Shown piece by piece: positions 8,761-17,045 of a DNA stretch of 64,000 nucleotides. This DNA is from an uncultured Sulfitobacter sp. (GTDB lineage: Bacteria; Pseudomonadota; Alphaproteobacteria; Rhodobacterales; Rhodobacteraceae). The notes under the pieces are model-generated. The model was given only the letters and a program-made list of their open reading frames with translations, was not told the origin of the DNA and did not search any database. The stretch spans positions 1 to 64,000 of the forward strand of contig NZ_CANMFS010000005.1 of assembly GCF_947497275.1 (NCBI RefSeq). Direction: 5' to 3'. A program made the position numbers and the translations under genes. Position 1 is the stretch's first letter. Each line of letters begins with the position of its first letter.

Positions 8761-9042
8761 AGGACGCGGCGCGTACAGCGCGCTCAAGGCGATCCCGAAC
8801 TCCGGATGCATGTTCGATGAGTTTCTCCTGTCGGCATGTCGCCGTGCGGTATGGTGCAGGGTTACGTCCTGCACGGTAACAATCTGGGACGCGAGGCGTG
8901 AGAAATCACCGTACGGCAGGTTTTGACCACGGGAAACTCTCGACGCGTTCTGGGGGTGCACCGACTTGCTTACCTTCGGGGCAGGGGCGTATGTTCGCGC
9001 GGGCGCCCGGGCGCCGCGCCGCCTTTTCGCGCAGGTCCAAGC

Positions 9043-10032
9043 TTAAACCTTGACCGCGATCAGGCTGATGAAATCCCCCATCTTGATCAGACCGGGAATA
9101 TGGCGGGCGGTGAAGATTCCGTCGCGTGTGGCTTGGCAAACCTGAGGCGGTACGCCCGTCCGATCGGCGGCCCATATGCGGGCAAGCGGCTGCCCCTGTA
9201 CAACCGGCTCTCCCAGATCGACAAGGTATTCGATCAAACCGGGATATTCGGCAAACATGAAGCAGCGTGCGTCCGGCATGTCCAATTCCACGGTCGGATT
9301 TTTCTGGAGGGTCCCTTGCAGGATGCCTGCATGGGTCAGCAGATTGCGGATGCCCTGCCGCGCGATGGCGACGGTGCGCGCGCTCGACATACCCGCGCCG
9401 CCCAACTCGGTTGTCACGAACACCTTGCCCTGATTTTCCACCTCGGTATCGAACATGCCGACGTTGTCTATTTCCAACATCCGCACGGAATAGGGCGCGC
9501 CGAAGGCATGCATCGCAGCCATGCAGGCGCTCTCCTGCTTCTTGTCGTCAAGCACGTGGGCTGCGGCGAAAGGCAGGAAATCCAGCGTGCTGCCGCCTGA
9601 GTGGAAGTCCAGCACGATGTCGGCGTGGGGCACAAGACGCGTCGCGATGTAGTGGCACAGCTTTTGTGTCACGGTGCCGTCGGGGCGGCCGGGAAAGCTG
9701 CGGTTCATATTGGCCCCGTCGATGGGAGAGCACCGCGTGCCTGCGGCAAAGGCAGGTTGGTTCATCATCGGCAGGATGATGACCCTGCCGGTGATCTCTT
9801 CGGGCGTCAGCGTCGCGGCAAGCTCCTGCAACGCCACCGGCCCCTCGTATTCATCACCGTGGTTCGCACCGGTCAGCAAGGCCGTGGGACCGGCGCCGTT
9901 GGCGATGACCGTGATCGGTACCATAACAGATCCCCATGCGCTGTCGTTCCGGCTGTAGGGAAGTTTGAGGAAGCCGTGGTGGCTGCCATCGGCATCGAGT
10001 GGGATCGTAGGCGTGATGGACGTATCGCTCAT
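9043..10032 (-). CDS. doeB: N-acetyl-diaminobutyrate deacetylase DoeB (ectoine degradation)
   Basis: This 329-aa zinc deacylase belongs to the succinylglutamate desuccinylase/aspartoacylase family. DoeB removes acetate from N-alpha-acetyl-L-2,4-diaminobutyrate, the product of ectoine hydrolysis. Metal and catalytic elements are GANHGDEYEGP (about 58-68), NRSFPGR and DFHSGG. The start MSDTS at 10032 is chosen because its ATG overlaps the doeA stop (ATGA). It is preceded by a GGGTGA-like ribosome site, although an in-frame ATG lies 12 bp upstream. It is the second gene of a doeA-doeB operon and is followed by IS debris rather than the usual further ectoine genes. Confidence 0.9.
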   Translation of the reverse strand: MSDTSITPTIPLDADGSHHGFLKLPYSRNDSAWGSVMVPITVIANGAGPTALLTGANHGDEYEGPVALQELAATLTPEEITGRVIILPMMNQPAFAAGTRCSPIDGANMNRSFPGRPDGTVTQKLCHYIATRLVPHADIVLDFHSGGSTLDFLPFAAAHVLDDKKQESACMAAMHAFGAPYSVRMLEIDNVGMFDTEVENQGKVFVTTELGGAGMSSARTVAIARQGIRNLLTHAGILQGTLQKNPTVELDMPDARCFMFAEYPGLIEYLVDLGEPVVQGQPLARIWAADRTGVPPQVCQATRDGIFTARHIPGLIKMGDFISLIAVKV

Positions 10033-11213
10033 GGTTTCACCCATAATTCGCGCGGTGTTTCGCACAGGCATTCAACGCCGTCTTCGGTGATCAGGATCGG
10101 TTCGGTAATCTCCAACCCGCCGTCTTCAAGCCAGAGTGCGGGCATGAAATGGAAGGTCATGCCCGGTTCGAGCACGGTTGTGTCGCCGCGCCGGAACGAA
10201 ATGGTCCGTTCACCCCAGTCGGGCGGATAGCTGATGCCGATGGCATAGCCGCAGCGGCTGTCCTTTTCGAAACCGGCCTTGTTGAGCGTGGCGTTGAAAG
10301 CGTTGGCGATGTCCTGCGCCTGGTTGCCGGGTCTGGCCTGTTCAAGTCCCGCGTCGATGGCATCGAGTACGGCAGACTCCGCATCGCGGAATTTCTGCGG
10401 TACCTCGCCCAGAAAAAGGGTGCGCGACTGCGGGCATTGGTACCGCCGGTGTGCGCCCGCGATCTCGAAGAACGTCGCCTCGCCGGTTTCCAGCGGGCGG
10501 TCGTCCCATGTCAGATGCGGCGCGGTTGCATCGAGGCCCGAAGGCGCCATCGGCACGATGGCCGGGTAATCTCCCCAGAACCCGTAGGCGCCCTTGATCC
10601 CGGTCGCAAAGATCTCCGCAATCAGATCGTTTTTGCGCATCCCCGGTTCCGCAAGTTCGAAAATGCGCGTGTGCATCGCCTCAACAATTCGCGCGGCACG
10701 GCGCATGTATTCGATCTCGCGCTCGGATTTGACCGCGCGCTGCCAGTTGACCAACCCGGTCGCATCGCTGATCTGTGCGGATGGCAGGCCCGCGATCAGG
10801 CTCTGGTGTGCGGCGGCGGAGTAATAGTAGTTGTCCATCTCCACACCGATCCGGCCTGCGTCCTGCCCCAGTTCGCCGAGCAGTTTCGCCAATTCCCGCA
10901 TCGGGTGCTTTTGCGGGTTTTGGACGAAGGTGTCGTCGTAGCCGCGAATGCTGTCGGGATCGTCCATGAACACGGTGCGCCGGGCACCCTGCGCATCCAT
11001 GGCCCGGCCCCACCATACGGGCTCGCCCTCCTGTGTCAGAATGACTGCCTGATACACATAGAAAGACCAGCCGTCGTAGCCGGTTAGCCATGACATATTG
11101 GAAGGGTCGCACACTATGATGGTGTCCAGTCCTTGGGCCGTCATGGCGGTGCGTGTCTTGTCGATGCGGCGCTGGTATTCGGCGGTGGTAAAGTTTTTTT
11201 CGTATGTGGTCAC
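10029..11213 (-). CDS. doeA: Ectoine hydrolase DoeA (EutD), M24 peptidase-like
   Basis: This 394-aa protein has an N-terminal creatinase-like domain (CDPSNMSWLTGYDGWSFY near residue 35) and a C-terminal pita-bread M24 fold. DoeA opens the ectoine ring to N-acetyl-diaminobutyrate. The phrases FYVYQAVILTQEGEPVWWGR and TFFEIAGAHRRYQCPQSR are typical of the EutD/DoeA group rather than Xaa-Pro peptidases. Ectoine hydrolases lack the usual M24 metal ligand set, which fits the absence of clear Asp-Asp motifs here. A GTG start at 11213 is used because a good ribosome site (GAAGGG) lies seven bases upstream and the length then matches the family. It is coupled to doeB. Confidence 0.9.
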   Translation of the reverse strand: MTTYEKNFTTAEYQRRIDKTRTAMTAQGLDTIIVCDPSNMSWLTGYDGWSFYVYQAVILTQEGEPVWWGRAMDAQGARRTVFMDDPDSIRGYDDTFVQNPQKHPMRELAKLLGELGQDAGRIGVEMDNYYYSAAAHQSLIAGLPSAQISDATGLVNWQRAVKSEREIEYMRRAARIVEAMHTRIFELAEPGMRKNDLIAEIFATGIKGAYGFWGDYPAIVPMAPSGLDATAPHLTWDDRPLETGEATFFEIAGAHRRYQCPQSRTLFLGEVPQKFRDAESAVLDAIDAGLEQARPGNQAQDIANAFNATLNKAGFEKDSRCGYAIGISYPPDWGERTISFRRGDTTVLEPGMTFHFMPALWLEDGGLEITEPILITEDGVECLCETPRELWVKP

Positions 11214-11239
11214 GTGCGCAGCCCTTCGGATGAAGTTAT

Positions 11240-11268
11240 TTGCGCGAGACCGGTTGAACCGCGCGCAA
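11240..11268. promoter_or_regulatory. Inverted repeat between doeA and aminotransferase gene
   Basis: TTGCGCG (11240-11246) and CGCGCAA (11262-11268) form a perfect 7-bp inverted repeat with a 15-bp spacer. It lies in the 170-bp region shared by divergent doeA and the aminotransferase gene, 27 bp upstream of the doeA start. It could be an operator for an ectoine-responsive regulator. No regulator gene is adjacent, so assignment is open. Confidence 0.35.
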
Positions 11269-11383
11269 TAATGGAGTGCATTGACATGAAGCCTCCCTCG
11301 CCTGATGGAGGACCCCGCGCCGGTGCGGTGCACGATAGAACCGAATTGTCCATCGTGTCGAGACGCAGAGAAAGGACGCTGCC

Positions 11384-12763
11384 ATGAACAAGCAACTGAC
11401 GAACGATCAACTCAGCCAGTGGGACCACGATCACTTTTTCCACCCGTCGACACATCTGGCACAATTCGCGCGCCGCGAGATGGGAAACCGGATCATCACC
11501 GGAGCGGAAGGCGTGCACATCACCGACCGGGAAGGTCGTACGTCGCTGGACGCTTTCGCGGGGCTTTACTGCGTGAACGTTGGCTACGGTCGGACCGAGA
11601 TCGCAGAGGCAATTGCGGCGCAGGCCCATGAACTGGCATATTACCATTCCTACGTGGGTCACGGCACCGAAGCCTCGATCACCCTGTCGCGGATGATCGC
11701 CGAGCGTGCGCCAGAGGGCATGAACCATGTCTACTACGGGATGAGCGGATCGGACGCGAACGAGACGAACATCAAGCTGGTCTGGTACTACAACAACATC
11801 CTTGGCCGCCCGAAGAAGAAAAAGATCATCTCGCGCTGGCGCGGGTATCACGGATCCGGTCTGATGACGGGGTCACTGACCGGTCTCACGCTGTTCCACA
11901 ATAAATTCGACCTGCCGCTGAGCCAGGTCGTGCACACGACCGCCCCCTACTATTTCCGCCGCGACGATCTGTCGATGAGCGAGGCGGATTTCGTGGCCCA
12001 CTGCGCCGATGAGCTGGAATCGCTGATCGCGCGCGAAGGGGCGGACACCATCGCTGCGTTTATCGGAGAGCCGGTCCTTGGCACCGGCGGTATCGTGCCG
12101 CCGCCGGCGGGATATTGGGCGGCGATACAGGCGGTGCTGGACAAGCACGACATCCTGTTGATCGCGGATGAGGTCGTCACCGGGTTCGGGCGATTGGGTA
12201 CGATGATGGGATCGGACCACTACGGGCTGAAGCCCGATCTGATCACCATCGCCAAAGGTCTCACTTCGGCCTACGCGCCGTTGTCGGGGTCCATCGTATC
12301 CGACCGGATGTGGGATGTGCTGGAGCGCGGCACGGACCAGTTTGGACCGATTGGCCACGGCTGGACCTATTCCGCGCACCCCATCGGGGCGGCGGCGGGT
12401 GTTGCAAACCTCAAGCTGCTGGACAGCCTCGATCTGGTCAGCAACGCGGGCGACGTCGGCGCACACCTCAACGCCGCGATGAAAAAGGCGCTGGGCGATC
12501 ACCCCAACGTGGGAGAGATTCGAGGCGAAGGCATGTTGTCCGCGGTCGAATTTGTGCGCGAACGCGAGGGACGCGTGTACTTTGACGCGGCCGAGACGAT
12601 CGGACCGCGGATCGTGGGCGCCATGCTGGAACGGGGCGTAATCGCGCGGGCAATGCCACAGGGCGACATCGTAGGCTTCGCGCCACCCTTCTCGCTGACC
12701 CGCGAGGAAGCGGATCAGGTCGTGGATGTGACCAAATCGGCGATTGCCGATATTCTCGGTTAG
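11384..12763 (+). CDS. Class III PLP aminotransferase, probable diaminobutyrate transaminase (DoeD-like)
   Basis: This 459-aa class III aminotransferase has the PLP-binding features GMSGSDANETNIK (119-131), WRGYHGS (152-158), D262 in LIADEVVTGFGR, and the Schiff-base lysine K291 in ITIAKGLTS. It is divergent from doeA/doeB. An aminotransferase (DoeD/Atf) is part of many ectoine catabolic clusters, where it converts diaminobutyrate to aspartate semialdehyde. The same family also includes taurine-pyruvate and beta-alanine transaminases, so substrate is inferred from context only. The ribosome site AGAAAGGA lies just upstream of the chosen ATG. Confidence 0.75.
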   Translation: MNKQLTNDQLSQWDHDHFFHPSTHLAQFARREMGNRIITGAEGVHITDREGRTSLDAFAGLYCVNVGYGRTEIAEAIAAQAHELAYYHSYVGHGTEASITLSRMIAERAPEGMNHVYYGMSGSDANETNIKLVWYYNNILGRPKKKKIISRWRGYHGSGLMTGSLTGLTLFHNKFDLPLSQVVHTTAPYYFRRDDLSMSEADFVAHCADELESLIAREGADTIAAFIGEPVLGTGGIVPPPAGYWAAIQAVLDKHDILLIADEVVTGFGRLGTMMGSDHYGLKPDLITIAKGLTSAYAPLSGSIVSDRMWDVLERGTDQFGPIGHGWTYSAHPIGAAAGVANLKLLDSLDLVSNAGDVGAHLNAAMKKALGDHPNVGEIRGEGMLSAVEFVREREGRVYFDAAETIGPRIVGAMLERGVIARAMPQGDIVGFAPPFSLTREEADQVVDVTKSAIADILG

Positions 12764-12773
12764 GCCGGATCGC

Positions 12774-12953
12774 TCACTGCGCCGCTTTCAGAGCGGCGCT
12801 GAGCACGTCGCGGTCCCCGATGTGATTGGCAAGGATCAGGATCAGGCGCGCGTTGAACGCGTCGCTTTGTTCTTTCGACAATCCTTCATGGGCGCGGACC
12901 AGTTCGGTGTAAAAGCCATCGGGATCAGAGATGTTCGGGGTCAGTGTCAACAT
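12774..12953 (-). CDS. 59-aa DUF2783-like protein, partner of the flavin hydroxylase
   Basis: This 59-aa acidic soluble protein starts MLTLTPNISDPDGFYTEL and continues ARLILILANHIGDRDVLSAA. It resembles the DUF2783 family of small proteins encoded beside class A flavin hydroxylases. It begins 3 bp after the hydroxylase stop, so it is the last gene of the homogentisate operon. In Pseudomonas putida U, the 3-hydroxyphenylacetate 6-hydroxylase is a flavoprotein (MhaA) plus a small coupling protein (MhaB) and yields homogentisate. This protein may play the same coupling role, which is inference from size and position. An 8-bp hairpin (12779-12799) lies in its last codons. Confidence 0.75.
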   Translation of the reverse strand: MLTLTPNISDPDGFYTELVRAHEGLSKEQSDAFNARLILILANHIGDRDVLSAALKAAQ

Positions 12954-12956
12954 GGA

Positions 12957-14576
12957 TCAGGCCTTTCCGATTGAAGTCTGCATCGCGCGGGCCACGGTCC
13001 TTGCATCATAGGTGGGCCAGCGGGCAACGATGTGCTGGTCGGGGCGGATGAGATAGACCGCCTGCGCTGCCTCCCCCAGATACCGTGATCTGAGCGCCTC
13101 ACTGACTTCGGCGATGGTCACCGCTTTGGCCGTGAGCCCCTGGGCGACCACGTCCGTCGCCTCGCATCCCAAGCCGAGCACATGAAACCCGCCGTCCAAC
13201 AGATCGAGCAGAAACCCGTCCCCGACAGGCGCATCCGCGCAGGTTGCCCCCGGGCGGGTGGCATCGGGACCGCGCAGCGCGTCTTCGCCGAACGGCGCAA
13301 ACCCGTCGTAGCTGCACGGCACCGACAACCGACCGGAGTTCACCAAAGGGCGGGCAAAGGGGTGGGCATCAGCAAGATCAAGCACCGCGTTACGGAAAAT
13401 CCTGCTGATCTCGGTTTTGGGCGTCATAAAATCGGTCGCACGGGACGAATTGAGGATATTTTCATCGGCAGCATGCTCGCGCTCTGTCGCGTAGGTATCC
13501 AACAGCGCATCGTCGGCCAGCCTGTTAAGTACCAGATTTAGCTTCCAAGCCAGATTTTCTGCGTCCTGCACCCCTGAATTCGCGCCACGCGCGCCGAACG
13601 GCGAGACCTGATGCGCGCTGTCGCCTGCGAAAAATACATTGCCGTGGCGGAATTTCTGCATCCGGCGGCACTGGAAGGTATAGATCGAGGTCCACTCCAG
13701 TTCGTAGTCGGGAACGTGACCGGCCTGCGACGACAGCATTGCATCGACGCGGGCGCGGATGCGGTCGGGGTCAAGCTCTTTTTCACGGTTGATGTCCCAG
13801 CCAAGCTGAAAATCGATTCGCCAGATGTCGTCGGGCTGTTTGTGCAGCAGGGCGGACTGGCCGCTGTTCTTGAACGGCGGCTCGAACCAGAACCAGCGTT
13901 CGGTCGGGAAGTCGGCTTTCATCCGGACGTCCGCGATCAGAAAGTTGTCCTCGAACACGCGCCCGTCAAAGCTCAGCCCCATCATATCGCGCAAGTTTGA
14001 CCGCGCGCCGTCGCAGGCAATCAGATATTGTGCCTCGACCTCGTAGGGCCCGTCAGGCGTTTCGACGGTGAGGGTGGTATGGCTGTCATGCCGCGCAATT
14101 GCGGTCACACAGTTGAGGCCGCGTATCTCGATCGGCGCGCCAGCGGCCTGCGCCTGCCGGATGGCATCGACCAAATACTTCTCAAAGTAGGGTTGTTGCA
14201 GATTGATGAACGCGGGATTGCGGTGGCCCGACTCTGGTTGAAGATTGAAGTCGAAAACCTTGTGATCCCCGTGAAACACCTTCCCGACATTCCAGACTAC
14301 GCCCTTGTCGACCATCGCCTGTCCCGCGCCCAGACGGTGCGCGATATCGAGGGTGCGCTTGGCAAAGCAGATCGCCTTGCTTCCAAGGCCCGCTCCCTCG
14401 TGATCGTCAAGCACGAGGGCAGGGGTCCCCTTGAGCCCGAGATCCAGCGCCAGCGCCAGACCGACGGGACCGCCGCCGACGATCACGACGGGATGCCGCA
14501 CGGGGCGCGCGGATTGATCCGGTACGCGCGCGTAAGGATACAGCCGGAAGGCGGTCTTGTAGCGGGCTTTGGCCAT
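12957..14576 (-). CDS. Class A FAD-dependent aromatic hydroxylase, MhaA/MhpA-like
   Basis: This 539-aa flavoprotein monooxygenase has the Rossmann GGGPVG at 34-39, the DG motif in ACDGARSNLRDMMG and the GD motif in FFAGDSAHQVSPFGARG (about 315-335). The C-terminal thioredoxin-like domain seen in phenol hydroxylase relatives is also present. Such enzymes hydroxylate phenolic acids with NAD(P)H and oxygen. Placed in an operon with homogentisate dioxygenase and fumarylacetoacetase, it probably hydroxylates a hydroxyphenylacetate to homogentisate, analogous to MhaA of P. putida. It is followed by the 59-aa DUF2783-like gene. The exact substrate cannot be read from sequence. Confidence 0.8.
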   Translation of the reverse strand: MAKARYKTAFRLYPYARVPDQSARPVRHPVVIVGGGPVGLALALDLGLKGTPALVLDDHEGAGLGSKAICFAKRTLDIAHRLGAGQAMVDKGVVWNVGKVFHGDHKVFDFNLQPESGHRNPAFINLQQPYFEKYLVDAIRQAQAAGAPIEIRGLNCVTAIARHDSHTTLTVETPDGPYEVEAQYLIACDGARSNLRDMMGLSFDGRVFEDNFLIADVRMKADFPTERWFWFEPPFKNSGQSALLHKQPDDIWRIDFQLGWDINREKELDPDRIRARVDAMLSSQAGHVPDYELEWTSIYTFQCRRMQKFRHGNVFFAGDSAHQVSPFGARGANSGVQDAENLAWKLNLVLNRLADDALLDTYATEREHAADENILNSSRATDFMTPKTEISRIFRNAVLDLADAHPFARPLVNSGRLSVPCSYDGFAPFGEDALRGPDATRPGATCADAPVGDGFLLDLLDGGFHVLGLGCEATDVVAQGLTAKAVTIAEVSEALRSRYLGEAAQAVYLIRPDQHIVARWPTYDARTVARAMQTSIGKA

Positions 14577-14609
14577 CGAGATTCCTCCTGCGCCGGGGGG
14601 GGCGTATGC

Positions 14610-15560
14610 CTAGCCTTGCAAGGCTGCCCACATCTCAAGATCGCGCTCGGCGGTCCAGATGCGCGGATGAGCGATGCCGCGCGCCTCATCAAACGCGCGG
14701 GCCACGTTGAACGGCAGACAGTGCTCGTAAATCGCGTAGTCCGCAAATTTCGGGTCACATGCGGCGCGCACAGCATCCCACGCCTGTTTCAGCGTACCGC
14801 CCTGTGCCGCGACGCGCGCGGCGGGGGCGTAGGTGGAGTCAACGAAGTCGCGTGTGCTTTCGATGGCGCGATTGACGGCATCACGACCGATCAACGCGCC
14901 CCCCCGGCCCGGAGCGATGGAATTCACGTCATACGCCTTGATCGCGTCGAGCGTGGTGCCCCAATCTGCGAAATGCCCGTCACCGCAATAGCAGGCCGAA
15001 TGGTCCTCGACGATATCACCTGTAAACATGACGTTCTCGTCGGGCACATGGATCACGATGTCGCCCGCCGTATGCGCGCGGCCCAGATGCATCAGGTCGA
15101 CGCGGCGGTTGCCGAGATAAACAGTCATCCTGTCGTTGAACGTGGTGGTGGGGTACGTCAGGCCCGGGATGCTTTCATGGCCTTCGAACAGGCGTGGAAA
15201 ACGCTGGAATTCGCTGTCCCAGTCTTCCTGCCCGCGCTCCATCACCATGCCGCGTGCCGCTTCGCCCATAATGATCTGGTTCGCGCCATAGGCCGATGCG
15301 CCCAGCACACGCACGGCGTGATAATGGGTCAGCACCACATGGCTGATCGGCTTGTCGGTCACGTCGCGGACCTTCTCGATCACCTTGTTCGCCAAACGCG
15401 GGGTGGCCTGCGCTTCGACGATCATCACGCTGTCTTCGCCGATGATCACGCCCGAATTGGGGTCGCCTTCCGCCGTGAACGCCCACAGATCGCGGCCGAT
15501 CTCGTCGAATGTGATTGTCTTTTCGCTAAGGTCGCCTTGGGAGGCAAATGCTTTGGCCAT
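14610..15560 (-). CDS. Metallo-beta-lactamase-fold protein of the homogentisate operon, altered HxHxDH motif
   Basis: This 316-aa MBL-fold protein belongs to a group that travels with class A hydroxylases and homogentisate genes. The usual HxHxDH motif reads H79-Y-H81-A-V83-R84, so the Asp and His of the second metal site are replaced by Val and Arg. H163 (GRAHTAGD) and D182 (FTGDIVEDHSACYCGDGHF) are kept. The protein may bind one metal or use another geometry. A role as a lactonase or thioesterase in aromatic breakdown is possible but not shown. The start MAKAFASQGD at 15560 lies 49 bp after the fahA stop. Confidence 0.8.
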   Translation of the reverse strand: MAKAFASQGDLSEKTITFDEIGRDLWAFTAEGDPNSGVIIGEDSVMIVEAQATPRLANKVIEKVRDVTDKPISHVVLTHYHAVRVLGASAYGANQIIMGEAARGMVMERGQEDWDSEFQRFPRLFEGHESIPGLTYPTTTFNDRMTVYLGNRRVDLMHLGRAHTAGDIVIHVPDENVMFTGDIVEDHSACYCGDGHFADWGTTLDAIKAYDVNSIAPGRGGALIGRDAVNRAIESTRDFVDSTYAPAARVAAQGGTLKQAWDAVRAACDPKFADYAIYEHCLPFNVARAFDEARGIAHPRIWTAERDLEMWAALQG

Positions 15561-15609
15561 GGTGGGTCCTGTCTGGTGTTGGGTTTCGTCAAATGGGTGG
15601 GATGGCGGC

Positions 15610-16863
15610 TCAGGGAAATTTGACCGCCGGTTGGATGGTCGCGGTGCAGGCACCAAACCCGATCTGAAAGCCGTCTCCCTTGGCAACGCCCAGCAGTGTC
15701 AGGGTATCCCCGTCCTCGACAAAGCTGCGGGTGGCACCGCCCTCGAGGGTGATCGGCTCCTTGCCGTCCCACGACAGCTCGATCAGGCTGCCGCGCTGGT
15801 CCTTTTTCGGCCCCGAAATGGTGCCGGATCCCAAAAGATCGCCGGGTGTCATCGCGCATCCTGAACTGGTGTGATGTGCAAGCTGTTGGGGGGCCGAAAA
15901 ATACATTTCAGAATAGTTGGTATGGCAGATCGTGGTATCCGTGGCGTCTTTGGTTCTCATCAGGACGCTCAGCTCGATGTCATAGAGCATCGGTTTGGGT
16001 TCGTGCAGATAGGGCAGCAGCTCTTTCTCGCGCTCCGGTGTCGCGGTGCGAAACGGCTCTAGCGCGGCGCGGGTCACGATCCACGGGCTGATGGACGTGG
16101 CGAAGGCCTTGGCCTGGAAGGGGCCGAGGGGCTGGTACTCCCATGCCTGAATGTCGCGCGCGGACCAGTCGTTGAGCAGGACATACCCGAAGATCATCTC
16201 GTCTGCCTGCGCCACCGTGACCGGTTGACCGAGTTCCGAGGCGCAACCGACAATGGCACCCATCTCCAGCTCGAAATCCAGCCGTGCGCTGGGGCCGAAG
16301 GCAGGCGCATCGGCTCCGGTGGTCAATGTCTGACCGTTGGGCCGGGCGATGTCGGTGCCCGACACCACCACCGTTGATGCCCGTCCATTATAGCCGATCG
16401 GAACGTGCAGCCAGTTCGACGGCAGAGCGTCCTGCGCGCCGCGAAACATGGTGCCGATGTTTACCGCGTGATGCTTGCCCGAATAGAAATCAGTGAACTC
16501 CGCGACGACGAAGGGCATTTCCATCCGCGCGTCCGTCATCGCGACAAGATAGGGCGCCACTGCGGCCTGTTCGGGCGCGCCGTCTTCCAGCAATTCAATC
16601 AGACGGGCGCGCAGCATGGCCCAGGCTTCCGGCCCCAGCTCCATCACATCGTTCCAGTAGGGCACGTCGAACACCGGATCTTCGGCCAGTTGCACCAGCC
16701 CCTCTTCTTCGGCGGTACTGAGATCCAGGATCATATCACCGATGGCGACGCCGCACCGGGCCTCAAGGCTGTTGGTGACAAAAACGCCGTATGGCAGGTT
16801 GTTGAGCGGGAAGGGACAGTCCGCGCTGTTGGCGCTTTCCACCCATGATTTCATCAGAGTCAT
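15610..16863 (-). CDS. fahA: Fumarylacetoacetase
   Basis: This 417-aa enzyme cleaves fumarylacetoacetate to fumarate and acetoacetate, the last step of tyrosine and homogentisate breakdown. It has the N-terminal SH3-like domain (LPYGVFVTN) and the FAA hydrolase core. Metal-binding and active-site segments are DFYSGKHHAVNIGTMFRG (about 133-150), DFELEMG and LNDWSARDIQAWEYQPLG. The start at 16863 is preceded by AAGGA at a good distance. About 180 bp separate it from hmgA, with no gene between. No maleylacetoacetate isomerase gene is present in the operon. Confidence 0.95.
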   Translation of the reverse strand: MTLMKSWVESANSADCPFPLNNLPYGVFVTNSLEARCGVAIGDMILDLSTAEEEGLVQLAEDPVFDVPYWNDVMELGPEAWAMLRARLIELLEDGAPEQAAVAPYLVAMTDARMEMPFVVAEFTDFYSGKHHAVNIGTMFRGAQDALPSNWLHVPIGYNGRASTVVVSGTDIARPNGQTLTTGADAPAFGPSARLDFELEMGAIVGCASELGQPVTVAQADEMIFGYVLLNDWSARDIQAWEYQPLGPFQAKAFATSISPWIVTRAALEPFRTATPEREKELLPYLHEPKPMLYDIELSVLMRTKDATDTTICHTNYSEMYFSAPQQLAHHTSSGCAMTPGDLLGSGTISGPKKDQRGSLIELSWDGKEPITLEGGATRSFVEDGDTLTLLGVAKGDGFQIGFGACTATIQPAVKFP

Positions 16864-17045
16864 ATCAGTCCTTGCAGTTGAGTGGCTCAGCGGCACCACC
16901 TTGTATCAATCGCAGCCGTCGGCCTGCATCGTCTTCTTTGAATTCGAAGCGGCAACTTGCGCGAAATCAGCCCGACTTGAAGCGATCCCGCAGAATTTTT
17001 ATGCCGCAAAGTATACAAACGATAGGACGATCAGCGTGCTTTCCA

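Noticed and set aside
8710..9042. Possible OrfA of the IS3 element or an ectoine gene fragment on the minus strand
   Set aside because: Reading all minus-strand frames gave no helix-turn-helix resembling IS3 OrfA and no match to doe/eut proteins.
12779..12799. Intrinsic terminator for the aminotransferase gene
   Set aside because: The 8-bp stem GCGCCGCT/AGCGGCGC has no T run and overlaps the last codons of the convergent 59-aa gene, so it is noted there but not listed as a terminator.
16864..17045. Possible small gene between hmgA and fahA
   Set aside because: The only frames starting with ATG on the operon strand are shorter than 20 codons; the space is better explained as a leader or secondary promoter.
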